Virus record (IMG/VR): IMGVR_UViG_3300030329_006449
Span: 1-24,761 of that record
Length of the DNA stretch: 24,761 bases
Source of the DNA: a virus
Reading direction: 5' to 3' (one strand)
Shown: positions 6,276 through 13,250 of the stretch, piece by piece
Layout: the number at the start of each line of letters is the position of its first letter
How positions within the stretch are numbered: position 1 is the first letter of the stretch
The notes under the pieces: model-generated
Seen by the model: the letters and a program-made list of their open reading frames with translations, nothing else
The model's database searches: none
Told to the model about the DNA's origin: nothing
Translations under genes and position numbers: made by a program

Positions 6276-7460
6276 TTATGCTACTGGGTAATAATTTACA
6301 TAGCCTTCTCTTGTTCCAGCTCCGGATCTAAGTATATGTATTTGAGGTTTTACCATATTTGAACGTGCAAATTCATCTCCAGTAGTGGTAGTTGCTACAA
6401 AACCAGCGCCAACCGGTTTTCTAAAATTAATACCTATTAATTTATCCCATTCCCCGTCTGTCCCTTTCTTAGTATTTTTATACCAATCAAAGCTCTGTTT
6501 TTTGTACAGGTTTACAGCTTCTTCTGCATTTATAACATTTTTAGCAAATAACTCCGCAAAAGGAGCAGCATGTACTTCATCAAGCATAGCTGAAAATACT
6601 TCCCTAGCGAGGTTTCTGTAATGGTCATCGTCTACTTCAGGATTTTTTTGATTTATCTCTTTATGTTGATTGACCCTATCAATAAATGTCTCAAGACTCA
6701 TTGTTTTTTTACCGGGTGTTAGCCGACCATACTCTCCGAGATATTTAAGAAGTATAGGTTGCATCTGTTTTTGTGAAGGAGCAGGTTGGTCAGCAATACG
6801 ACCACCATTTAACTTAAGCTCATAAAGTTCTCCATCGATATCGATATCACCTTTAGTACTAAGCTTAATACGGTCATCTAAGAAGGTAAGAGCGACCTCA
6901 CCAGGTCCTTTTTGCTCTTTACCTGAACCGACATCAATTAAGTCCTTATACATTTCCCAGACGTCTTCATGCTTGAAAATATCATTCCATTTTTTATTGC
7001 CCGGAGCCTTTAATTTATCAACATCAACAGCTTCATTTGCATTGATAAGCTGCATTACGTTTTCGATTTGATCTCCGGATAGATCAGAGCTCATAAGAAG
7101 TCGGAGAGCGTAATTTACCTCCGGTTCTTTACCCACAAAAGTATTAGTGACAATTTCTCTTAGAGCATGACTCTCTATATATTTCTTTACCTTAAGTTGG
7201 TCATCATATCCCAACATATTAAATAGCTCTATATCTTGGTCCGTTAATCCTAATGTAGGCGTACTCTCTAAATCATATTTACCAACTTCCTGCTCCGCAT
7301 CAGTAACAGGTACCTCCTCCTTATCACCTGTTTTTTTACTTATAACCCGTGTAAGCGCTTTCTGATCCCCCTCGGCCTCACCCAACACATGAAGATGTCT
7401 ACGCGGCGGAATCTTACCACGTACTTGTTGGCTATATATCTTTTCTAATGACCAGTCCAT
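6276..7460 (-). CDS. Putative virion protein with PD-(D/E)XK nuclease-like motif
   Basis: This protein of 394 residues is of a type found beside head genes in T4-like marine phages. The segment at 185-221 reads GPGEVALTFL, then GDIDIDGELYELKLNGGR. This places Glu188, Asp205 and Glu214-Leu-Lys216 in the order expected of a PD-(D/E)XK nuclease core. The N-terminal 65 residues are charged and include HLHVLGEAEG, a possible prohead-protease cleavage context. A helical segment (70-145) precedes the putative core. The C-terminal third (TGDEFARSNMVKPQIHI) may form a separate beta-rich domain. An AATAAATA late-type box lies 5 nt upstream. It heads the four-gene run down to 4075. The nuclease call is inference. 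Confidence 0.6.
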   Translation of the reverse strand: MDWSLEKIYSQQVRGKIPPRRHLHVLGEAEGDQKALTRVISKKTGDKEEVPVTDAEQEVGKYDLESTPTLGLTDQDIELFNMLGYDDQLKVKKYIESHALREIVTNTFVGKEPEVNYALRLLMSSDLSGDQIENVMQLINANEAVDVDKLKAPGNKKWNDIFKHEDVWEMYKDLIDVGSGKEQKGPGEVALTFLDDRIKLSTKGDIDIDGELYELKLNGGRIADQPAPSQKQMQPILLKYLGEYGRLTPGKKTMSLETFIDRVNQHKEINQKNPEVDDDHYRNLAREVFSAMLDEVHAAPFAELFAKNVINAEEAVNLYKKQSFDWYKNTKKGTDGEWDKLIGINFRKPVGAGFVATTTTGDEFARSNMVKPQIHILRSGAGTREGYVNYYPVA

Positions 7461-7465
7461 AATAT

Positions 7466-7473
7466 TATTTATT
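7466..7473 (-). promoter_or_regulatory. Late-type promoter box
   Basis: AATAAATA on the minus strand lies 5 nt before the ATG at 7460 and overlaps the stop codon of the upstream gene (7469-7471). One base differs from TATAAATA. Confidence 0.5.
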
Positions 7474-8023
7474 GTATATCTTCAAGCTCATCCTTTATAG
7501 GCTCATCAGAAAACTGTATAAGCCTTTGAATTGTATCAATCACTTCCCATGTATCTTTATCAGCATATTCCTTACTTACGGTACTTGCTACTAGCCCCTC
7601 TTGTTTTGTAGGCTTGTATCTATATGCATCAGCCAATACCTGTGCTAAATATATTTCGTCTTCAGCTGAAATATCTTTTGATGGTTCATCTCCTCTATCG
7701 ACAGTCATATATAACTCCCGCAACTCATCTGGTAGTTCGTCAACAACACTATTAATAACAGTACGAGGCTCAATATTTTTAATTGGTGGCGCGTGATTAT
7801 GCGTGCCTAATAACGCTAATTCTACTTCCCTGATTCGGTTTGCGTTTTCATCTGTAGGTGGATATACAAAAGCAGCCGCTATTAGCTCGCCGATTGCCTG
7901 TAATCCTGGGGAAGGGGGCTCTTGTTCAACTTCAACAACTTCCTGTTCTACCTCCTCCACCTCATCTGCATCTTGCTCGAGCAAACTTATATAATGCTCT
8001 AATAATTTTAAAGTTTTTTTCAT
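7469..8023 (-). CDS. Acidic late protein of unknown function
   Basis: No family is recognised. The product has 184 residues and is strongly acidic. It begins MKKTLKLLEHYISLLEQDAD, a helix followed at once by a low-complexity Glu/Val run (about residues 18-36) and a proline break. This layout resembles T4 internal-head proteins, with a targeting helix then a cleavable linker. The rest is mostly helical, with two similar-looking segments (LQAIGELIAAAFVYPP and DEIYLAQVLADAYRYKP) that may be a weak internal duplication of a helix ending in an aromatic-Pro cap. The start codon overlaps the upstream gene's stop (ATGA), so the two are translationally coupled. Confidence 0.65.
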   Translation of the reverse strand: MKKTLKLLEHYISLLEQDADEVEEVEQEVVEVEQEPPSPGLQAIGELIAAAFVYPPTDENANRIREVELALLGTHNHAPPIKNIEPRTVINSVVDELPDELRELYMTVDRGDEPSKDISAEDEIYLAQVLADAYRYKPTKQEGLVASTVSKEYADKDTWEVIDTIQRLIQFSDEPIKDELEDIQ

Positions 8024-8379
8024 TTTATTTTTTGAGTAGCTTTTATAAACTCCGGTAAAGACGCATCTATTTTTTTCTGACGCTCAGCGACAGCCTTACC
8101 AGCCGGCCCCTCCGGATCAATAGCTGCAGCCGCCATTATTGCCTCGTCTGCCGATATATCACCCTCTTGATCTTCAACTGGGTGTTGAACATCTTTAACT
8201 TCCAGGGTAACAACTCGCTTATCTGGTAGCGTTACAGTTAATATATCACGCCATGTCTTCGCTTCCGCCGTAATTTTATTCTGTAATAAAAGCCCCTCCA
8301 ACGATCTTTTGGCATCTGTAAGAGCGTCAATATCTTTTTCGGGATTGTTTTCTTCTACCAACTCAAGAAACTTCTTCAT
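8020..8379 (-). CDS. Small late protein of unknown function
   Basis: This 119-residue acidic/helical protein has no recognised family. It starts MKKFLELVEENNPEKD, a short amphipathic helix like the other possible head-targeting N-termini in this block. A helical stretch (RSLEGLLLQNKITAEAKTW) and a beta-hairpin-like part (ILTVTLPDKRVVTLEVKDV) follow. An Ala-rich helix (DEAIMAAAAIDPEGPAGKAV) and a lysine-rich end complete it. CATAAATA lies 5 nt upstream, so it is probably the first gene of a late transcript. Its TGA overlaps the ATG of the next gene. Confidence 0.65.
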   Translation of the reverse strand: MKKFLELVEENNPEKDIDALTDAKRSLEGLLLQNKITAEAKTWRDILTVTLPDKRVVTLEVKDVQHPVEDQEGDISADEAIMAAAAIDPEGPAGKAVAERQKKIDASLPEFIKATQKIK

Positions 8380-8384
8380 GTATA

Positions 8385-8392
8385 TATTTATG
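8385..8392 (-). promoter_or_regulatory. Late-type promoter box
   Basis: CATAAATA on the minus strand, one base from the T4 late consensus, ends 5 nt before the ATG at 8379. It overlaps the end of the upstream gene (stop at 8388-8390). Confidence 0.55.
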
Positions 8393-8900
8393 GAAGTAAT
8401 GAGAGTTTTATATTTACATCTGCAAGAAACTCCTTTTCTAAATGCTTTAAATCATATCTCTTAAGAAAATTTCGAAAGTTTTGGAAGGATAACTTAGCAG
8501 GAGAAGGACTTTTCCATACTTCATAGTCCTGTTCTTCGATAAACTGTCCAAATACCACCTTTCCATACTTAATTACACTTGGTAACACGTTAAAAATACG
8601 CTTTACAAGCTGATATTCCAGATATTTTTCATCCATCCTATAATAAAACAGCTTTTTATGTTCTTTATCAATATTAACTGCCTCAATTACTTGTTTTAAA
8701 ATAAAATGTATACCAAGCTTATTTTTATCATGGCGCTTTAACTGTAAATCATTCTCTACAAGGTGATAATTATACTTTTTGAATGATTTAGCTAAGAAAT
8801 AATTAAGATTAATGATAGTTTTGTGAATATTCGGCACATATATATGACTAGTTCCGTCGTTTACCGATTCTAAGGTTGATGATTCCATTATAGTAGTCAT
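8388..8900 (-). CDS. Conserved phage protein of unknown function
   Basis: The 170-residue product is rich in Lys, Phe and Tyr and looks like a compact alpha/beta protein. I recognise no catalytic motif. Notable segments are HKTIINLNYFLAKSFKKYNY near residue 26, KHKKLFYYRMDEKYLEYQLV-like charged aromatic stretches in the middle, and VIKYGKVVFGQFIEEQDYEVW. Two in-frame starts are possible (8900 and 8888). Either overlaps the 3' end of the SegE-like gene by 41-53 nt, an unusually long overlap for this window. Position within the late block suggests a virion or assembly role, but nothing in the sequence proves it. Confidence 0.6.
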   Translation of the reverse strand: MTTIMESSTLESVNDGTSHIYVPNIHKTIINLNYFLAKSFKKYNYHLVENDLQLKRHDKNKLGIHFILKQVIEAVNIDKEHKKLFYYRMDEKYLEYQLVKRIFNVLPSVIKYGKVVFGQFIEEQDYEVWKSPSPAKLSFQNFRNFLKRYDLKHLEKEFLADVNIKLSLLP

Positions 8901-9249
8901 CTTTTAACAATACTTCTTCTTCAAATTGTAGCTTAGCTTCATAATAACTCAACTCCCATTTTGAATCACACCATCTCAAGATTTCAAACTTAAAATTACC
9001 CTTACCCAGTATTCTTATGTGTTCATTAAGCTCATTTGATGAAGAAGTGTATGATTTCCAGTCAGTTTCTACTGTTTCGTGACGCTTATTTTTTCGACCC
9101 TTTAATGGTGGTCGTTTTTTAACAGACTTACACTGCTTTTTACCGATATACTTCCTGTCATTAGTAAGATTTGTTATCTTATAAATGAATCCGTAAGGTA
9201 AGTCTACGCTTTCTTCGAGGACCCCCTCCCAATGACCTAAATCTACCAC
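8848..9249 (-). CDS. SegE-like GIY-YIG domain protein
   Basis: The 133-residue protein carries a GIY-YIG-type nuclease fold: YGFIYKITNLTNDRKYIGKK (residues 19-38) holds the two short blocks, here F-I-Y and Y-I-G. A basic stretch (KKRPPLKGRKNK) and WKSYTSSSNELNEHI follow, then FKFEILRWCDSKWELSYYEA and YYNGIINLRIG. This pattern is the putative SegE-like family (PF19835) common to T4-like phages. Unlike homing Seg endonucleases it is a conserved resident gene next to virion genes, so a housekeeping nuclease role is as likely as homing. It overlaps the upstream gene by 7 nt and lacks its own promoter box, so it is probably read from the TATAAATA at 9893-9900. Confidence 0.8.
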   Translation of the reverse strand: MVDLGHWEGVLEESVDLPYGFIYKITNLTNDRKYIGKKQCKSVKKRPPLKGRKNKRHETVETDWKSYTSSSNELNEHIRILGKGNFKFEILRWCDSKWELSYYEAKLQFEEEVLLKDDYYNGIINLRIGKRRN

Positions 9250-9884
9250 TTCTTACAACTCCAGTAACCAGCAGAGAACTTATCCTTCTTCTGATCACAC
9301 TTATGACGTGCACGGAATGACTTTCTACGCTTAGGATTACTCTTTTTGATCTTCATATTTGGATCTCCAAAACGAACAATCTTTTCTTTACCATCCTTAC
9401 AAGCCTTAACAACAAACTTCTTAGAACCACCCGACGTACGACGGGGACTGTTGCACTTCATACGATCCTTATCGACCCTTTCTGCATCTTCAGCAGGAAT
9501 CTCTTCATCTCCTACCTTAACGCACTTATCTTTTCCATTTTCTGTACCAGCATAACGATAGCCATCCCAACAAGCCTTACCATCTACCCCCTTTTTCTTT
9601 TCTTCATCCTCTTCTCCGGTTAGATATACCCCATCTAAACCATCAGTTTTTTTCTTTTTCTTCTTTTTACCACCAGTGGTACCTTTACGTGTCTGAACCT
9701 TGCCCTTACCCAATACTTTTGGAATTTTCGCATCACCAGGTGCATACCAATCTGATGAACCTATTTCACCTTTACTGGGATTAAATCCACTACCACTCCC
9801 TAGGGAACCCTCACCGCCGCCGGCAGTATTATTCTCCCTTAGTATCTTAAAGAATAACTGTTCAAATCTACCACTTGATTCCAT
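9243..9884 (-). CDS. Cysteine- and lysine-rich late protein of unknown function
   Basis: The 213-residue protein is very basic. An N-terminal segment (MESSGRFEQLFFKILRENNT) resembles a head-targeting helix. A Gly/Ser-rich linker and a poly-lysine tract follow (about residues 73-79). Next is KACWDGYRYAGTENGKDKC and a C-terminal module of about 70 residues with spaced cysteines, RFGDPNMKIKKSNPKRRKSF, then ARHKCDQKKDKFSAGYWSC. I recognise this C-terminal module as recurrent in T4-like marine phages and some large viruses, without a known function; DNA or metal binding is plausible. It has a perfect TATAAATA late box 8 nt upstream and heads the minus-strand transcript through the SegE-like gene. 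Confidence 0.75.
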   Translation of the reverse strand: MESSGRFEQLFFKILRENNTAGGGEGSLGSGSGFNPSKGEIGSSDWYAPGDAKIPKVLGKGKVQTRKGTTGGKKKKKKKTDGLDGVYLTGEEDEEKKKGVDGKACWDGYRYAGTENGKDKCVKVGDEEIPAEDAERVDKDRMKCNSPRRTSGGSKKFVVKACKDGKEKIVRFGDPNMKIKKSNPKRRKSFRARHKCDQKKDKFSAGYWSCKKW

Positions 9885-9902
9885 TATAAGTATATTTATA
9901 AT
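9875..9902 (+). promoter_or_regulatory. Early-type promoter of uvsY
   Basis: TTGATT (9875-9880) and TATAAT (9897-9902) have a 16-nt spacer, 6 nt before the GTG start of uvsY. The -35 box lies inside the first codons of the divergent late gene, and the -10 box overlaps that gene's late box. Confidence 0.6.
9893..9900 (-). promoter_or_regulatory. T4-type late promoter
   Basis: This is a perfect TATAAATA on the minus strand, 8 nt before the ATG at 9884. It shares positions 9897-9900 with the -10 box of the divergent uvsY promoter, so early and late polymerases could not occupy both at once. Confidence 0.75.
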
Positions 9903-9908
9903 AATATT

Positions 9909-10304
9909 GTGAAATTGCTAAAGAAGTACATGGAAGAGATCGGAAAAGATCTAGTACTCAATGATTTAAACCTTAAACAACAACAGCAAAGACTCCCAGC
10001 TCGTAAGCATTTTTGGGTAGGGCGGCTAATAGACGCTAAAATTAAGCGAAATGATCTTATTACTGAAAAGCGAAAGCTTAAAAAGGATCTAGTTAAGAAG
10101 GTAATTGAAGATTCCCCTGTTCGTATTAATCAAACATCTGCTGAAACAGCTGCAGAGAGATATGAATCAGTAGTTAACCTTAATAAAAGTATACAAGAAC
10201 AGGATACAATTATAGAGTACTTGGAAAAGGTAGAAAAAATTCTTAGTAACATGCATTGGGAGATTAAAAACGTTATAGATATGAACAAAATGGAGCAATA
10301 TTAA
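9909..10304 (+). CDS. uvsY: UvsY-like recombination mediator
   Basis: The 131-residue basic, helical protein matches T4 UvsY (137 residues) in length and character, and in its position directly before uvsW. UvsY loads the UvsX recombinase onto gp32-coated single-stranded DNA. Family-like features are the N-terminal MKLLKKYMEEIGKDLVLNDL, a basic middle (KIKRNDLITEKRKLKKDLVK) and a C-terminal helical part ending IKNVIDMNKMEQY, which resembles the IKHIQDM end of T4 UvsY. The start is GTG at 9909, supported by the TATAAT box 6 nt upstream. The stop overlaps the uvsW ATG (TAATG). Assignment rests on synteny plus weak similarity. Confidence 0.8.
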   Translation: MKLLKKYMEEIGKDLVLNDLNLKQQQQRLPARKHFWVGRLIDAKIKRNDLITEKRKLKKDLVKKVIEDSPVRINQTSAETAAERYESVVNLNKSIQEQDTIIEYLEKVEKILSNMHWEIKNVIDMNKMEQY

Positions 10305-11725
10305 TGCTAACCTTCGATTATAACCCATCTACACGTAAGCTTCTATTAAAGACAGAAGATCTAGACCTGTTTAACCGTATAAGAGAGCATTTTAGCATTG
10401 TAAATGATGCGGCACGTTATGGCAGGCGCTATGGTCGATACATACCACCTAGAAAATATGCTATTACTAGTGCAGGTGCATGTGAAATAGGTCTATATTG
10501 GGAAATAAAGAAGTTTTTAGGTAAAAAAGAGACAGCTACTAGTGATAAACTTCAAAAGGTACTAAAAGTAGGTAAAGATATAGACCTTTATAAGAATTTT
10601 GCCTTTGATTTAAGGGAATATCAGGAAGATGTTGTTAATAAAGCACTTAAAATAGGTAGAGGCACATGTGTTTTAGGTACTGGAGCCGGTAAAACCTTTA
10701 CAACCGCGGCATTAATTGAGAATTACTTTAGAGATAGTAGTGATAAAGACACATTTAAGTGTATAGTGCTTGTACCTGACTTGGGATTAGTGACTCAAAC
10801 GTATGATGAGTTCTTAAATTGTGGTACTACCTTTAAAATAACTAAGTGGACAGGTAAAACTAAGCCGGATCTCACAGCAAATGTTATAATTTGCAATATT
10901 GGCATTGTTCAAAGTCGGTTTGAACAGAATGACTGGTTAAAACACATAGATCTACTTATTGTTGATGAGTGTCATAAGATAAAGGCATCAAATAAAATTA
11001 GTAAAATAGTATCTAGGATAAGAACACCTAACAAATACGGATTTACGGGTACACTACCAGAAAATAACCTGGATAAGTGGTCAATCATAGGTAAACTGGG
11101 ACCAGTTATATATGAGAAAACAAGTTACGAACTAAGAATAGAAGATTATTTAGCTAATGTAGCTGTAAAAGTGCTAAATTTAGAGTATGACACGGTTCCA
11201 AGGTATGATACTGATGATCACTACCGCGGAGAGTTGGATTTTATTTATGAAAGCCCCTTTAGGAACGAATTCCTTACTAAACTGTGTGATAAGCTTGACA
11301 ATAATACATTAATTCTTGTAAATCACATCAAACATGGGGAGTTACTAAAAGAATACCTAGATATACTGGAAAATAAACAGGTCTACTTTATTAGAGGGGA
11401 GGTAGATGTTGAAGAACGTGATAAAATTAAGAAAATAATGGAAACAGACACAAATGTAGTGTGTGTTGCTATAAGCGCTATCTTTTCCACTGGAATTAAC
11501 ATTAAAAACCTTCATAACATTATTTTTGCGTCTGGTGGTAAGTCTTTTATACGAACTGTACAGTCAATTGGCCGAGGATTACGTAAACATAACTTAAAAT
11601 CAAAATTAATTATATTTGATGTTTGTGATAGGCTGAGATACGGAATTAGACATTGTGAAAAGCGAAAAGAAATCTATAAAAAAGAAAAAATTAAGTTTAC
11701 CGAAACAAATATTATTGAAAAGTAA
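10304..11725 (+). CDS. uvsW: UvsW-like superfamily 2 DNA/RNA helicase
   Basis: The 473-residue helicase unwinds branched DNA and R-loops; in T4 it drives the switch from origin- to recombination-dependent replication. An N-terminal substrate-binding region (1-95) with YIPPRKYAIT precedes motif Q-like FDLREYQEDVV (101-111). Walker A GTGAGKT is at 125-131, DECH at 221-224 and motif III-like GFTGT near residue 248. The second RecA domain has IRGEVDVEERDKI, AISAIFSTGINIKNLHNIIF and the arginine-finger segment QSIGRGLRKH. All motifs look intact. It is translationally coupled to uvsY and followed by gene 55 after 24 nt, and the gene-55 promoter starts within its last codons. Confidence 0.95.
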   Translation: MLTFDYNPSTRKLLLKTEDLDLFNRIREHFSIVNDAARYGRRYGRYIPPRKYAITSAGACEIGLYWEIKKFLGKKETATSDKLQKVLKVGKDIDLYKNFAFDLREYQEDVVNKALKIGRGTCVLGTGAGKTFTTAALIENYFRDSSDKDTFKCIVLVPDLGLVTQTYDEFLNCGTTFKITKWTGKTKPDLTANVIICNIGIVQSRFEQNDWLKHIDLLIVDECHKIKASNKISKIVSRIRTPNKYGFTGTLPENNLDKWSIIGKLGPVIYEKTSYELRIEDYLANVAVKVLNLEYDTVPRYDTDDHYRGELDFIYESPFRNEFLTKLCDKLDNNTLILVNHIKHGELLKEYLDILENKQVYFIRGEVDVEERDKIKKIMETDTNVVCVAISAIFSTGINIKNLHNIIFASGGKSFIRTVQSIGRGLRKHNLKSKLIIFDVCDRLRYGIRHCEKRKEIYKKEKIKFTETNIIEK

Positions 11726-11742
11726 TAATAACATACTATAAT
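11715..11742 (+). promoter_or_regulatory. Early-type promoter of gene 55
   Basis: TTGAAA (11715-11720) and TATAAT (11737-11742) have a 16-nt spacer, and the -10 box ends 7 nt before the ATG at 11750. The geometry is identical to the uvsX promoter. The -35 box lies inside the last codons of uvsW. Confidence 0.7.
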
Positions 11743-11749
11743 CATAAAA

Positions 11750-12205
11750 ATGTCGACAAAAAAGAAAAAAGCCAAATCAAAAAAGGAAAAAAAGCCCTAT
11801 TACATAGAGCCTAAGGTTTTTAGAGAATCATTACAAAAATATTACGATACTGATAACCTAACCGACGATTTAGCAGAAAACATTAAAAAGATTGCATATG
11901 GACTAAGTTATAACGCTTCATTTATCAATTATACATATAAAGATGATATGATTGGTGATGCTTTAATTAAAATGTACTCTGCTTTAAAGAATAAAAAATT
12001 TAATTTTGATACTGGTTCAAATCCCTTCTCATATTTTACCACTATTGCTTATCACGCGTTTATAAATCGTATTAAAAAAGAAAAAAAACATCATGCTGCT
12101 ATAACAAGTTATAAGGAGCAGATGTACGATGAATATATGTCAGATCCGGAAAATACTCATGGGCATGTATATGTAAAGCCTCCGGACGAGGAGAATGATT
12201 ACTAG
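11750..12205 (+). CDS. 55: Late-transcription sigma factor (gp55-like)
   Basis: This 151-residue sigma-70-family protein directs host RNA polymerase to TATAAATA-type late promoters. A lysine-rich N-terminus (residues 1-15) is followed by helical segments. Region 2-like elements are YKDDMIGDALIKMYSALKN and FNFDTGSNPFSYFTTIAYHA, the T4 gp55 signature, then FINRIKKEKKHH, the basic DNA-facing helix. The acidic C-terminus (PDEENDY) is shorter than in T4 gp55 (185 residues); in T4 the extreme C-terminus binds the sliding clamp. The boxes before the late genes in this window, whose TAAATA core is shared, are its probable targets. The 3' end overlaps gene 47 by 11 nt. Confidence 0.9.
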   Translation: MSTKKKKAKSKKEKKPYYIEPKVFRESLQKYYDTDNLTDDLAENIKKIAYGLSYNASFINYTYKDDMIGDALIKMYSALKNKKFNFDTGSNPFSYFTTIAYHAFINRIKKEKKHHAAITSYKEQMYDEYMSDPENTHGHVYVKPPDEENDY

Positions 12206-13250
12206 ACTTAATAAACCTAGAGTAGCTATTTTTTCAGATCTTCATCTCGGCGTTCATTCAAATAGTGCTGACTGGCATAATTATGCTATTGAATGGGCTA
12301 ATTGGTTTAAAGATGATTGTAAACGGAAAAAAATTAAAGATATAATATTTTGCGGTGACTGGCACCACAATCGAAGCGAAATATCTGTTAACACATTGCA
12401 AGTATCTGCAGATATTCTCGACATTTTATCAGACTTTAACATCATAGCTATAACAGGTAATCATGATATGTATTATAAGCATCGAACTGATGTTAATTCA
12501 TTGTCTATTTTTAAAAAACGTAAAAATGTAACTATTTTAAACGACCCGGAGACCATAGAAGCGTTTGATCGTACTATTACCTTTTGTCCATGGAATACTA
12601 ATGTTAAGGATATTCCAAAAAGCGATATATTATTTGGTCATTTTGAAATTGAAACATTTAAGATGAACTCTTATAAGGTATGTGAGGACGGTCTAAAAGT
12701 AAAAGACCTACTTAAAAAGAGTAGCTTAATTATATCAGGCCACTTTCACACTCGACACCTTAAAAAGTTTGGTAGGGGCACTATTTTATATGTAGGTAAT
12801 CCCTTTCAAATGGACTTTGGAGATGTAGGCAATACGAAGGGGTATTATATTCTTAATTTAGATAATATGGAGTACGAATTTACACATAATACGGTATCTC
12901 CTAATTATATAAAAATTTCACTTAGCGAACTAGTAAAAGAAGGTAATATTACATCGTATGTAAAGCACCTTGTTACCAATAATATAGTAAAATTAAAAGT
13001 TGATATGAATATATCTCAAGATGATATGGACGTACTACTACAAAAATTATCTCTGCTTAAACCAGAGTCTTTAACGGTGGATTATGATATAAATTTCAAC
13101 CGATTAATTGATAATACAGATGACAGAGAAGATTTATCAGGAATAGACATTCCTCAAGCAGTAGAAGAGTTTGTTAATCTGCTTGAAATTAAAAATAAAA
13201 AGGAGATAATTGATTATACTCTTGGCTTATATGAAAAAAGTAAACTTTAA
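12195..13250 (+). CDS. 47: Recombination endonuclease subunit gp47 (Mre11/SbcD-like)
   Basis: The 351-residue metallophosphoesterase is the nuclease subunit of the gp46/gp47 complex that resects DNA ends for recombination-dependent replication. Metal-binding motifs are intact: FSDLHLG (Asp15, His17), CGDWHHNR (Asp55), TGNHD (residues 87-91), FGHFEIE and SGHFHTRH. The N-terminal 230 residues form the phosphoesterase domain; the C-terminal part is the capping and partner-binding region. GAGGAG just before the ATG is one of the few clear Shine-Dalgarno sequences here, in keeping with translation inside an operon. The gene overlaps gene 55 upstream and gene 46 downstream. Confidence 0.96.
   Translation: MITRLNKPRVAIFSDLHLGVHSNSADWHNYAIEWANWFKDDCKRKKIKDIIFCGDWHHNRSEISVNTLQVSADILDILSDFNIIAITGNHDMYYKHRTDVNSLSIFKKRKNVTILNDPETIEAFDRTITFCPWNTNVKDIPKSDILFGHFEIETFKMNSYKVCEDGLKVKDLLKKSSLIISGHFHTRHLKKFGRGTILYVGNPFQMDFGDVGNTKGYYILNLDNMEYEFTHNTVSPNYIKISLSELVKEGNITSYVKHLVTNNIVKLKVDMNISQDDMDVLLQKLSLLKPESLTVDYDINFNRLIDNTDDREDLSGIDIPQAVEEFVNLLEIKNKKEIIDYTLGLYEKSKL

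Noticed and set aside
8848-9249. GIY-YIG gene as a mobile homing endonuclease
   Set aside because: It matches the resident SegE-like family, overlaps its neighbours in the late block and interrupts nothing, so recent mobility is not supported.
13210-13230. TTG start for gene 46 placed 4 nt after AAAAGGAG
   Set aside because: It would add seven hydrophobic residues before the conserved MKKVNFKKI start; kept only as an alternative.
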